Shown here: in pieces, positions 1-6,294 of the stretch | Position numbering within the stretch: the stretch's first letter is position 1 | Layout: the number at the start of each line of letters is the position of its first letter | NCBI GenBank assembly: GCA_030602145.1 | Contig: JAUWAH010000145.1 | Coordinates: forward strand, 1-6,441 | DNA: 6,441 nt | DNA from: Desulfobulbus sp. | GTDB taxonomy: Bacteria > Desulfobacterota > Desulfobulbia > Desulfobulbales > Desulfobulbaceae | Reading direction: 5' to 3' | Translations under genes and position numbers: made by a program | The notes under the pieces: model-generated | The model's database searches: none | Seen by the model: only the letters and a program-made list of their open reading frames with translations | Told to the model about the DNA's origin: nothing

Positions 1-1092
1 GGGGTGACCAAGACATACGGTGGGCACGCCGCCTTAAGCGATATTTCTCTGACCGTGGCCGACGGGGAATTCCTGTCCCTGCTCGGTCCCTCGGGCTGCG
101 GCAAGACAACGCTTCTGCGGCTGATCGGCGGTTTTGAGCACTGCACCAGGGGGACGGTCCTCCTTGACGGTCAATCCATGCAGGGGGTGCCGCCGGAACG
201 GCGGGCGGTGAATACCGTCTTTCAGAATTACGCCCTCTTTCCGCACATGACCGTGTTCGACAACGTCGCCTTCGGTTTGCGGATGGCGAACAGGGCGACG
301 ATCGATATCACCGCATCGGTGGGACAGGTCCTGGAACTGGTTCAGCTTGGCGGCATGGAGGGGCGAAAACCGGCCGAGCTTTCCGGCGGCCAGCAGCAGC
401 GGGTGGCCATTGCCCGGGCCATTGTCAACAAGCCCCGGGTGCTGCTCCTCGACGAACCCCTCTCCGCCCTGGATCACCGGTTGCGTAAACAGATGCAGAA
501 AGAACTCAAGCAGCTGCAGCGCACCTTGGGGATCACCTTCATCCTGGTCACCCACGATCAGGATGAGGCCTTCGCCATGTCCGACCGGGTGGTGGTCATG
601 CAGTCCGGCCGGATCGAACAGATCGGCACGCCCATGGAGATCTACGAGGAGCCGGTCAACCTGCATGTGGCCCGCTTTGTCGGCGACATCAATGTGCTCG
701 ACGGCGTCATTCGCGCCCAGTCCGGGCCCACCACCTACCAGGCCCTGGTCGAGGGGGAAACGGTAAAACTGCGGAGCAAACGATCGCTCGAACCCGGCCG
801 CCGGGTGCACGTTCTGCTTCGCCCCGAGGACTTCCGCCTGGAACTGGAGCAGGATATGGCCGGATCCGAGGATCTACGAATCAAATTCAGCCAGGCCCGG
901 CTCAAGGGGACTGTGCGGCGGGTTTTCTATCACGGTGCCACCTACGACGTCGAAGTCAGCCTGGAGAGCGGCGTCCGTGTCCAGGTGACCGAGTTTTTCG
1001 ACGAGGACAGCGACGACCTGTTTTTCAAACCGGGGGACGCGGTGGCCCTGGGTTGGCACGAGGGCTGGGAGGTGGTGCTGCCCCATGAATGA
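1..1092 (+). CDS. potA: Spermidine/putrescine ABC transporter ATP-binding protein PotA (5' end missing)
   Basis: This is the ATPase of a polyamine importer; it hydrolyses ATP at the cytoplasmic face to drive PotB/PotC. Counting from the GTG at base 4 as residue 1, the nucleotide-binding domain shows Walker A GPSGCGKT (28-35), the Q-loop glutamine Q74 in [10 protein letters not shown], signature LSGGQ (126-130), Walker B LLLDEP (147-152), D-loop SALD and H-loop histidine H184. A C-terminal regulatory TOBE-type region follows (about 265-362), ending in the PotA-like [11 protein letters not shown]. The frame is open to base 1, and PotA proteins normally have roughly 10-20 residues before the KTYGG motif, so the GTG at base 4 is more likely an internal valine than the start; the true start lies left of the window. 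The stop overlaps potB by 8 bases. A related family such as PotG is possible from the ATPase alone, but the whole operon fits PotABCD best. Confidence 0.93.
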   Translation, partial: GVTKTYGGHAALSDISLTVADGEFLSLLGPSGCGKTTLLRLIGGFEHCTRGTVLLDGQSMQGVPPERRAVNTVFQNYALFPHMTVFDNVAFGLRMANRATIDITASVGQVLELVQLGGMEGRKPAELSGGQQQRVAIARAIVNKPRVLLLDEPLSALDHRLRKQMQKELKQLQRTLGITFILVTHDQDEAFAMSDRVVVMQSGRIEQIGTPMEIYEEPVNLHVARFVGDINVLDGVIRAQSGPTTYQALVEGETVKLRSKRSLEPGRRVHVLLRPEDFRLELEQDMAGSEDLRIKFSQARLKGTVRRVFYHGATYDVEVSLESGVRVQVTEFFDEDSDDLFFKPGDAVALGWHEGWEVVLPHE

Positions 1093-1939
1093 CAGCACTT
1101 TGTTTCGCCGGCTGTTGATCGGCTCCACATGCGCTTGGATAACGCTGCTGGCCCTGATCCCCTTCCTGATGCTGGTCGCGGCCAGCTTTCTGACCCGCGG
1201 TACCGAAACCCTGGTGCGTCCGGAATTCTCCGCGGCCAATTACCTGCACCTGCTGTCGCCGACCGTGTTTTCCATGGCCGTGGATTCGACGGTCCTGGCC
1301 GCCGGGGCGGCCTTGGGCTGCCTGCTGGTCGGCTACCCCTTTGCCATGATCCTGGCGCAGGCTTCCCCACGGGCTCAGTCCCTGCTGCTGCTTATGGTCA
1401 TGATCCCCTTCTGGACCAACTCCCTGATTCGCACCTATGCCCTGGTCATGCTCCTCAAGGCCGACGGCATCCTCAACAACCTCCTCGTCGGCAGCGGCCT
1501 GATCGCTGAGCCGCTGCGTCTGATGTACACGCCGCTGGCGGTGTTTATCGGCCTGATCTACACCCTGCTGCCCTTCATGATCCTTCCCCTGTATGCGGCG
1601 CTCAAAACCGTTGACCCGCGGTTGCTGGAAGCAGGACGCGACTTGGGTGCCGGCCCTTTGCAGACCTTCTGGCGGATCACCGTACCGCTGACCATGCCTG
1701 GCATCATCGCCGGCACCATGCTGGTCTTCCTGCCGGCCCTGGGCATGTTCTACGTTTCGGACATCCTCGGTGGCGCCCGCACCATGTTGCTGGGCAACTA
1801 CATCCGCGACCAGTTTCTGGTCTTCCGTGACGTCCCCATGGGCGCCGCGGCCAGCGTCACCATGACCGTGGCCATGGGGCTGCTGTTGCTGCTCTACTAT
1901 TTGGCCAGTCGGCGCTCGGGGAGGGAGTTGGTGCAATGA
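1085..1939 (+). CDS. potB: Spermidine/putrescine ABC transporter permease PotB
   Basis: This is an inner-membrane permease subunit, 284 residues, about the usual size for PotB. It has roughly six hydrophobic helices (near 12-34, 66-90, 98-121, 146-170, 203-226 and 254-274). The signature PFWTNSLIRTYAL at 108-120 is very close to the PFWTSSLIRTYA of known PotB proteins. The EAA loop that docks on the ATPase runs from E182 (EAGRDLGAGPLQTFWRITVP) with the conserved glycine at G188. The ATG at 1085 lies inside the last codons of potA (ATGAATGA junction), with a GGGAGG element at 1067-1072 about 12 bases upstream, consistent with translational coupling. It would pair with PotC to form the translocation path. 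PotH of the putrescine system is the main alternative name. Confidence 0.94.
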   Translation: MNDSTLFRRLLIGSTCAWITLLALIPFLMLVAASFLTRGTETLVRPEFSAANYLHLLSPTVFSMAVDSTVLAAGAALGCLLVGYPFAMILAQASPRAQSLLLLMVMIPFWTNSLIRTYALVMLLKADGILNNLLVGSGLIAEPLRLMYTPLAVFIGLIYTLLPFMILPLYAALKTVDPRLLEAGRDLGAGPLQTFWRITVPLTMPGIIAGTMLVFLPALGMFYVSDILGGARTMLLGNYIRDQFLVFRDVPMGAAASVTMTVAMGLLLLLYYLASRRSGRELVQ

Positions 1940-2703
1940 TGCGTTGGCTGCAGAGACTGTACGGGGCTGGGGTGTACCTGTTTCTTTATTTGCCGCTGGT
2001 GGTGGTGGCGGTCTTTTCCTTCAACAGTTCCAAATTCTCCCTGGCCTGGAAAGGCTTCACCCTCGACTGGTATGTCAGGCTCTGGCAGAACACCACTTTG
2101 ATGACCACGGCCCTGAATTCGCTGATCATTGCCGCCTGCGCCGCCACCCTGGCCACCCTGCTGGGCACGATGGCCGCCTTCGTCCTTCACCGATACCGCT
2201 TCGCCGGCCGCCGGGTGCTGTTCGGAGCCCTGTTCGTGATGATGATGTCACCGGACATCGTCATCGCCATATCGCTCTTACTCCTCTTCCTTGCCCTCAC
2301 GCTGCAACTCGGTTTCACCACCCTGTTGGTCGCCCACACCGTGCTCTGCGTCCCCTTCGTGGCCACCACGGTTTTTTCGCGCTTCCACTCCTTTCCCACC
2401 GATATCGTCGATGCCGCCAGGGATCTGGGGGCCAGCGAATACCAGGTGTTTCGTCATGTCGTTCTGCCCCTGGCCGCACCGGCGGTGGCCGGCGGCTGGC
2501 TGCTCAGCTTTACTCTGTCCCTCGACGACGTGATCATTAGCTTCTTTACCACCGGTCCGGACTACGAGGTCCTGCCGTTGCGCATCTATTCCATGGTTCG
2601 CTTAGGCATCAAACCGGATGTCAATGCGTTGTGCGTGGTGATGATGGCCGTCACCGTCGTCGCCCTTGTTCTTTCCAGAAAACTGCTCAAGGAGAAAAAA
2701 TGA
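1936..2703 (+). CDS. potC: Spermidine/putrescine ABC transporter permease PotC
   Basis: This is the second permease subunit of the polyamine importer, 255 residues, normal for PotC. Hydrophobic segments lie near 11-29, 57-84, 95-121, 127-147, 183-203 and 230-247. The N-terminal YLPLVVVAVFSFN and the FTLDWYVRLW stretch are typical of PotC. The EAA loop runs from D159 (DAARDLGASEYQVFRHVVLP) with glycine G165. The SLDDVIISFFTTGP stretch at 195-208 is a hallmark of the PotC/PotI group. The start overlaps the potB stop in an ATGA arrangement, with a GGGGAGGGAG ribosome-binding stretch at 1918-1927 ending 8 bases before the ATG. A second ATG follows at once (1939), so initiation could shift by one codon without changing function. 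The 3' end carries the ribosome-binding site of potD. Confidence 0.94.
   Translation: MMRWLQRLYGAGVYLFLYLPLVVVAVFSFNSSKFSLAWKGFTLDWYVRLWQNTTLMTTALNSLIIAACAATLATLLGTMAAFVLHRYRFAGRRVLFGALFVMMMSPDIVIAISLLLLFLALTLQLGFTTLLVAHTVLCVPFVATTVFSRFHSFPTDIVDAARDLGASEYQVFRHVVLPLAAPAVAGGWLLSFTLSLDDVIISFFTTGPDYEVLPLRIYSMVRLGIKPDVNALCVVMMAVTVVALVLSRKLLKEKK
2689..2694 (+). promoter_or_regulatory. Ribosome-binding site of potD, inside the potC 3' end
   Basis: AAGGAG lies five bases before the ATG at 2700. It decides the potD start in favour of 2700 over in-frame starts further upstream, because a signal peptide begins right at this ATG. The site is within the last codons of potC, so ribosomes finishing potC are well placed to start potD. 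Confidence 0.8.
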
Positions 2704-3743
2704 AAACCATCGCGCATGCCCTTTTCCTGACGCTCCTGGTCTCGATGACCGCCGTTTCTTCGGGGTACGGTACCGACAAGGTCCTCAATCTCTACATTTG
2801 GTCGGAGTACATCCCCGAGCAGGTCCTGGCCGATTTCACCAAGGCCACCGGCATCAAGGTCAACCTTTCAACTTACGACAGCAATGAGGCGATGTACGCC
2901 AAGATCAAGCTGGTTGGCAAGGGCTATGACCTGGTGGTGCCCTCCTCCGATTATGTCGGCCTGATGCGCCGCCAAGGGTTGCTGCTTCCTGTCGATGCAA
3001 AGAAAATAAGCAATTTCGGCATGATTGCCCCACAGTTCGTCAACCAGTCCTTTGACCCGGGCAATGCCTATTCGGTGCCGTATATGTGGGGTTCGACGGC
3101 TCTGGCCATCAACACCACCCTTCTGCCGGCGGAAACCGTGCGGTCGTCCGCCGATCTGTGGAAACCGGAACTCAAGGGGAAACTGCTCCTGCCCAACGAC
3201 CCCCGCGAGGTCATGGGCCTTGGCTTGAAGGTGCTTGGCTATTCGGTCAACGAGAAGAATCCGGACCATCTGCGCCAGGCCTACGAAAAAATGCGTACCC
3301 TGATGCCCAGCGTGCGGGTCTTTGATTCCGATTCGCCCAAACAGGCACTGCTTTCCGGCGAGGTGGCGGTGGGGCTGGTGTGGAATGGCGAGGCCTATAC
3401 CGCCAACAACGAGAACAAGGCCATCCAATATGTCTATCCGCCGGAAGGGTTCACCCTCTGGCTGGACAGCTTCTGCATTCCCAGGGGAGCGGCCAACGTC
3501 GAGGCGGCGTACCGCTTCATCGACTATGTCCTGCAGCCCCAGGTTTCAGCAACCATCAGCAAGTCCATGGGGTATTCGTCACCCATTGCCAAGGTGTCCG
3601 AATTTCTGCCGGCCGAAATGAACAACAACCCCATCGTCAATCCGTCGCCGCAGGACGCGACCCGGGGTGAATTCCTCGACAGCCTCGACGAGGCCACCCT
3701 CAAGCTCTACGAGCAGTACTGGGTCAAGCTGAAAACCAGATAA
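2700..3743 (+). CDS. potD: Polyamine-binding periplasmic protein PotD
   Basis: This is the periplasmic substrate-binding protein of the importer, 347 residues, almost the same length as E. coli PotD (348). Residues 1-24 look like a Sec signal peptide (K2, hydrophobic core 4-19, probable cleavage near 22-24); there is no lipobox cysteine. Known PotD ligand residues can be matched with a shift of zero or one: W34, E36, Y37, S82, D167, E170, W228, W254, D256 and Y292 are kept. The acidic residues that hold the polyamine amines are therefore present. Three positions differ from E. coli: T35 is Ser, Y85 is Asp (D84 here) and Q327 is Leu (L326 here). The start overlaps the potC stop by 4 bases. A polyamine ligand is very likely; whether spermidine or putrescine is preferred cannot be read from the sequence. 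Confidence 0.94.
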   Translation: MKTIAHALFLTLLVSMTAVSSGYGTDKVLNLYIWSEYIPEQVLADFTKATGIKVNLSTYDSNEAMYAKIKLVGKGYDLVVPSSDYVGLMRRQGLLLPVDAKKISNFGMIAPQFVNQSFDPGNAYSVPYMWGSTALAINTTLLPAETVRSSADLWKPELKGKLLLPNDPREVMGLGLKVLGYSVNEKNPDHLRQAYEKMRTLMPSVRVFDSDSPKQALLSGEVAVGLVWNGEAYTANNENKAIQYVYPPEGFTLWLDSFCIPRGAANVEAAYRFIDYVLQPQVSATISKSMGYSSPIAKVSEFLPAEMNNNPIVNPSPQDATRGEFLDSLDEATLKLYEQYWVKLKTR

Positions 3744-3792
3744 TCCCGGCAAACGCAGGCGCACCCTGCCACCGTTCGACCAAGATTGGCCA

Positions 3793-3835
3793 ACCGGCGG
3801 GGTATTGCGTTCGAATGACGCGATACCCTGCCGGT
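3793..3835. terminator. Long hairpin between convergent genes, probable bidirectional terminator
   Basis: Arms 3793-3810 (ACCGGCGGGGTATTGCGT) and 3818-3835 (ACGCGATACCCTGCCGGT) pair over 18 bp with only two G-U wobbles and a 7-base loop (TCGAATG). It starts 50 bases after the potD stop and ends 32 bases before the stop of the opposing transporter gene, the expected place for a shared terminator. Neither side has a convincing T tract (only a weakly T-rich stretch when read on the - strand), so it may act with Rho, protect RNA 3' ends, or be a dispersed palindromic repeat instead. Confidence 0.55.
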
Positions 3836-3867
3836 CGGTATCCCCATCCGGCCAGGCTCCAGCCCGG

Positions 3868-5055
3868 TCAGTTGTTGTCCGTCACCCGCACCCTGGCTGC
3901 GGCCCGCTGCACCTTGTGCAGGCAGAACATGGCCACGCAGACCATCACAATCAGACTGATTAGAAAAATCTTCCAACCGAACTGTTCATAGAGCACCCCC
4001 GGGGCAAAGGAACCGATGGTGCCGCCGAGATAATAGAAGGAGATGTAGACACCGTTGGCGATCCCCTTTTTATTGCGGGCCAGGGTATTGATGTACCCGG
4101 ACAGCAGGGAGTGGGCCATGAACATGCCGGTGCAGAAGACGAACATGGCCACGAACATGGCGCGGTGATCCGGAATCATGAATCCGGTGATGCCGACGAT
4201 ATAGAGTGCCAGGCCGGACATGGCCACCCTGGTTTCCGAGCCGAACAGGCTGATCATCCGCCGGACGTTGAGCGACACCAGGATGCCCATGACATAGCCG
4301 AAATACATGAAGCCGATACCGGTTTCACGAAAGGCTGGGTTGATCGCCTTGAGTTGAAAGGGCAACAGGTTGAGCAGGCCGGCAAAGACGAAAAAGACTG
4401 CAAAGATGGTGCAATACAGCCAGAAGAACTGCGGTAGCCTGACCAGTTCCGTCACCTGATGCACGGTCGGCCGGCTGTACTCGAGGTTGGCGTCCCGCTC
4501 CAGGGTGCGGAGGAGAAAAAATCCCCAGATCAGGAGTAGGCCGAGGAGGAAGAAGAAAAATCGCCAGCCGAACAGATCGGTGCATAGTCCGGAGAGAAAA
4601 CGTCCCAAAAAGCCGCCGAGGATGGTGGCGGCAATGTAGCGGGCCACCGCCGCCTGGATATCCTCGCGCGGCGCGGTGAAGGAGATGTAACTGACCAGCG
4701 AGGTGAGGATGGCCGGAATGGCCATGCCCTGCAGGCCGCGCAGGATGAGCAGCAGCAGATAATTGCTGGTCAGGCTGAAGATCAGTTCGAGCACTCCGAG
4801 CAGCAGTATGGCGGTGCGGACGATCAGCTTGGCCGACAGCGACTCCAGCAGGACGCCGTAGAACATCGGCGCAAAACCGAGCGGCAGCATCATCAGGGTG
4901 GTGAACAGAATGGCCTGGAGAGCGCTCAGCGAAAATTCCTGCTGGAAGACCGGCTGGATCGGCTGGGCTGCATAGAGCGAGCAGAAGGTGATGACGGTGC
5001 AGAAATAGATTTTGATCAGCGTACCGCGCGAGCGGCGGGAGGCGACATCGGACAC
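3868..5055 (-). CDS. Major facilitator superfamily transporter, YnfM-like
   Basis: This is an inner-membrane secondary transporter, 395 residues from the chosen start, with about 12 hydrophobic segments in two halves separated by a charged loop near 184-205. It resembles E. coli YnfM: an N-terminal YAAQPIQPVFQQEF like the YCVQPILPVLSQEF of YnfM, then RGLQGMAIP (106-114), GGFLGRFLSGLCTDLFGWR (147-165), and in the second half MAHSLLSGYI, KKGIANGVYISFYYLGG and FGWK. The first intracellular loop (G67 VLLESLSAK) is a weak version of the usual G-x3-D-x2-G-R-[KR] motif, with Glu for Asp. The start is set at GTG 5055 because CTAGGAG lies 10 bases upstream; an upstream TTG at 5106 would add an arginine-rich leader with no ribosome-binding site. 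It lies 84 bases behind the Gate-domain gene on the same strand and is probably co-transcribed. The substrate is unknown; drug or sugar efflux and organic-acid transport are all possible for this family. Confidence 0.88.
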   Translation of the reverse strand: MSDVASRRSRGTLIKIYFCTVITFCSLYAAQPIQPVFQQEFSLSALQAILFTTLMMLPLGFAPMFYGVLLESLSAKLIVRTAILLLGVLELIFSLTSNYLLLLILRGLQGMAIPAILTSLVSYISFTAPREDIQAAVARYIAATILGGFLGRFLSGLCTDLFGWRFFFFLLGLLLIWGFFLLRTLERDANLEYSRPTVHQVTELVRLPQFFWLYCTIFAVFFVFAGLLNLLPFQLKAINPAFRETGIGFMYFGYVMGILVSLNVRRMISLFGSETRVAMSGLALYIVGITGFMIPDHRAMFVAMFVFCTGMFMAHSLLSGYINTLARNKKGIANGVYISFYYLGGTIGSFAPGVLYEQFGWKIFLISLIVMVCVAMFCLHKVQRAAARVRVTDNN

Positions 5056-5065
5056 GGTACGGTTT

Positions 5066-5070
5066 CTCCT
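5066..5070 (-). promoter_or_regulatory. Ribosome-binding site supporting the GTG start of the MFS gene
   Basis: AGGAG on the - strand, 10 bases before GTG 5055. It is the only purine-rich element near the possible starts, and it decides for GTG 5055 over TTG 5106, whose upstream bases are pyrimidine-rich. Confidence 0.6.
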
Positions 5071-5139
5071 AGATCGACGGGAAGCACGACTCCCGGGCAG
5101 AGGCAAAGGGAAAGGACGGCGCGTCTGCTGGGCTCCGGA

Positions 5140-6036
5140 TCAGAGCCGGATCACCCAGTCAAGGGAAACGATCCGAAACAGGCGGAGAAGGAGAAAGCTG
5201 ATCAGCAGGGCCGCGGTCAAACGGACGGCTATTATAATCCAATAACTGGCTCCGAAAAGGACAAAGAGCAGCACATCCTCGACAATTGAGTGGCAGATCA
5301 TCAGAAAGGTGCCGATGAACAGCAGGTCTCTGCGGCTCAGCGTCCCCTTGCCGGCCTCGTGGAGCAGGATGCCGGCGCCGTAGGTGATGCCGAGCAGTTG
5401 GCCGGCGATGATGGAAAACGAGGTACCCACCCGGGCCAGGCGGGAGCGGAGCATCCGGGTGGATTTGAGCAACTCCATGACGACGATGATCGCGCTGATC
5501 AGGAGGACGATCTTGGCAGTCAGGACCAGGCCGTTGCCGAGGGAATGGAGCAGCAGCCCGCCGACATGGTCGAAATGCGGCGGAGCGATATGTGCCGGTT
5601 GCACGGTCGGACCGAACCAGGAGGGCGGCAGGAACAGGACCGGGGTGACCGCCAGCCAGGCTCCGCTCACGCGGAGCAGGATGGAGTAGCCGTACGAGAT
5701 ACCTAGCCTGGCCATGATGGCGCACTCGACGATCATCGAATGGCACACCCCGAGAAAGACACCCAGCACGGTCCACTGGTAGGGGGTCAGACCCAGGGGA
5801 GCGGCAAAGGCGATGCCGGCATATATATTGAGCAGCATGCCGCCGGCCAGGGCCATGGCGGCCTCCGGCGGCAGGTCGAGCAAGCCGGTCATGGGGGCGA
5901 AGACCCCGCTCAACGGTTTGAGCACATCGAAAAAGAGAAACAGGTCGGCAAGGACATGGAGCGGCACCACATAGCGAAGGATCAGCAATGCGCTGGTCAT
6001 CGAGGCGCGCAGGCTGTCATAAAGGATGGGAAGCAT
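5140..6036 (-). CDS. Membrane protein with two Gate (nucleoside-recognition) domains, function unknown
   Basis: This is an integral membrane protein of 298 residues, related to the Gate-domain (Pfam PF07670) proteins that include nucleoside transporters, FeoB and the spore maturation proteins SpmA/SpmB. The two halves resemble each other: about 7-133 and 164-284. Each half has a helix followed by a glycine-rich turn, then a CHS motif: FLGVCHSMIVECAI at 94-107 (C98, H99, S100, E104) and FLMICHSIVEDVLL at 244-257 (C248, H249, S250, E253). A loop rich in Pro and His (137-157) links them. The start ATG 6036 is chosen because the sequence becomes membrane-protein-like from there; ATG 6000 is a second choice, and a TTG at 6219 would add about 60 residues that do not look coding. 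No ribosome-binding site is evident before either ATG. It is the first gene of a likely two-gene operon with the transporter. The family is known, but I cannot assign a substrate or role. Confidence 0.82.
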   Translation of the reverse strand: MLPILYDSLRASMTSALLILRYVVPLHVLADLFLFFDVLKPLSGVFAPMTGLLDLPPEAAMALAGGMLLNIYAGIAFAAPLGLTPYQWTVLGVFLGVCHSMIVECAIMARLGISYGYSILLRVSGAWLAVTPVLFLPPSWFGPTVQPAHIAPPHFDHVGGLLLHSLGNGLVLTAKIVLLISAIIVVMELLKSTRMLRSRLARVGTSFSIIAGQLLGITYGAGILLHEAGKGTLSRRDLLFIGTFLMICHSIVEDVLLFVLFGASYWIIIAVRLTAALLISFLLLRLFRIVSLDWVIRL

Positions 6037-6084
6037 GGAGAGGTCCGGTAATATGGTCAGCGGCTGGCGGGGCCGGCGATTCCA

Positions 6085-6114
6085 CCCATACCATTCATGC
6101 CGGCATGAAGTCAA
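6085..6114 (-). promoter_or_regulatory. Candidate promoter of the Gate/MFS operon with operator-like palindrome in its spacer
   Basis: On the - strand, TTGACT (6114-6109) is a 5-of-6 match to a sigma-70 -35 box. After 18 bases comes TATGGG (6090-6085), a weak -10 box. The predicted RNA start near 6078 would leave a leader of about 40 bases before ATG 6036. The palindrome TTCATGCCGGCATGAA fills most of the spacer. The assignment rests on motif matching in GC-rich DNA and is tentative. Confidence 0.35.
6094..6109. repeat. Perfect 16-bp palindrome, candidate operator
   Basis: TTCATGCCGGCATGAA is identical on both strands over all 16 bases. It lies in the divergent intergenic region about 58 bases before the Gate-domain start codon. 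Its size, symmetry and location fit the binding site of a dimeric regulator; no regulator gene is visible in the window. Confidence 0.6.
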
Positions 6115-6257
6115 CGGCGACCACCTCGTCAAAATTCCTGGAGATCGAGCCTGCTGGTTGAACAGCAGGGCGTGTCGCACAGTGCTGAATTCGCACCGCC
6201 TCCATTCGTCCGCCGACAAACTGCATGCCCTTGAAGCCCGGATCGGCTACATTGACG

Positions 6258-6271
6258 GGCACAAGGTTAGC
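6258..6271 (+). promoter_or_regulatory. Weak sigma-54-like promoter candidate for the radical SAM gene
   Basis: The sequence GGCACAAGGTTAGC has GG and GC exactly 10 bases apart, with the GGCAC of the -24 element intact and TAGC where TTGC is preferred at -12. The implied RNA start would be near 6283, leaving only about 12 bases before ATG 6295, which is short. No better rightward sigma-70 promoter stood out. Confidence 0.2.
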
Positions 6272-6294
6272 TACCCCTCACCCATTCTTCAGCC

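Larger units (their letters stand above)
6037..6294. other. Divergent intergenic control region
   Basis: These 258 bases separate the leftward Gate/MFS genes from the rightward radical SAM gene. They hold a perfect 16-bp palindrome (6094-6109) inside a candidate leftward promoter, a small stem-loop at 6150-6169 (CCTGCTG / CAGCAGG, 6-base loop) and a weak sigma-54-like element near 6258-6271. I see no convincing small protein and no riboswitch or tRNA. Confidence 0.6.

Noticed and set aside
34..810. A 258-codon open frame on the - strand opposite potA
   Set aside because: It lies entirely opposite conserved ATPase motifs and has no family features of its own.
1025..1936. A 303-codon open frame on the - strand opposite potB
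   Set aside because: Its product is dominated by Gln, His, Gly and Arg, with no recognisable domain. It is the complement of a strongly recognised permease gene and reflects GC-rich codon bias.
2631..2699. A longer potD starting 23 codons upstream
   Set aside because: The extra residues lie within potC, would hide the signal peptide, and the ribosome-binding site AAGGAG points to ATG 2700.
3786..3793. The palindrome TTGGCCAA next to the convergent hairpin
   Set aside because: An 8-base palindrome is expected by chance at this length, and it overlaps the better-supported hairpin by one base.
5131..5147. A 5-bp stem (GGCTC / GAGCC) at the end of the Gate gene, as an internal terminator
   Set aside because: The stem is too short and has no T tract, so it is not strong enough to separate the Gate and MFS genes.
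6063..6104. A 13-codon - strand frame (MNGMGGIAGPASR) before the Gate gene, as a leader peptide
   Set aside because: It overlaps the candidate -10 box, so it would not be in the predicted transcript, and it has no ribosome-binding site or regulatory codon run.
6037..6219. A longer Gate-domain protein starting at TTG 6219
   Set aside because: The added 61 residues are rich in Arg, Trp and Pro, unlike the membrane protein that follows, and the frame would run through the candidate promoter and palindrome.
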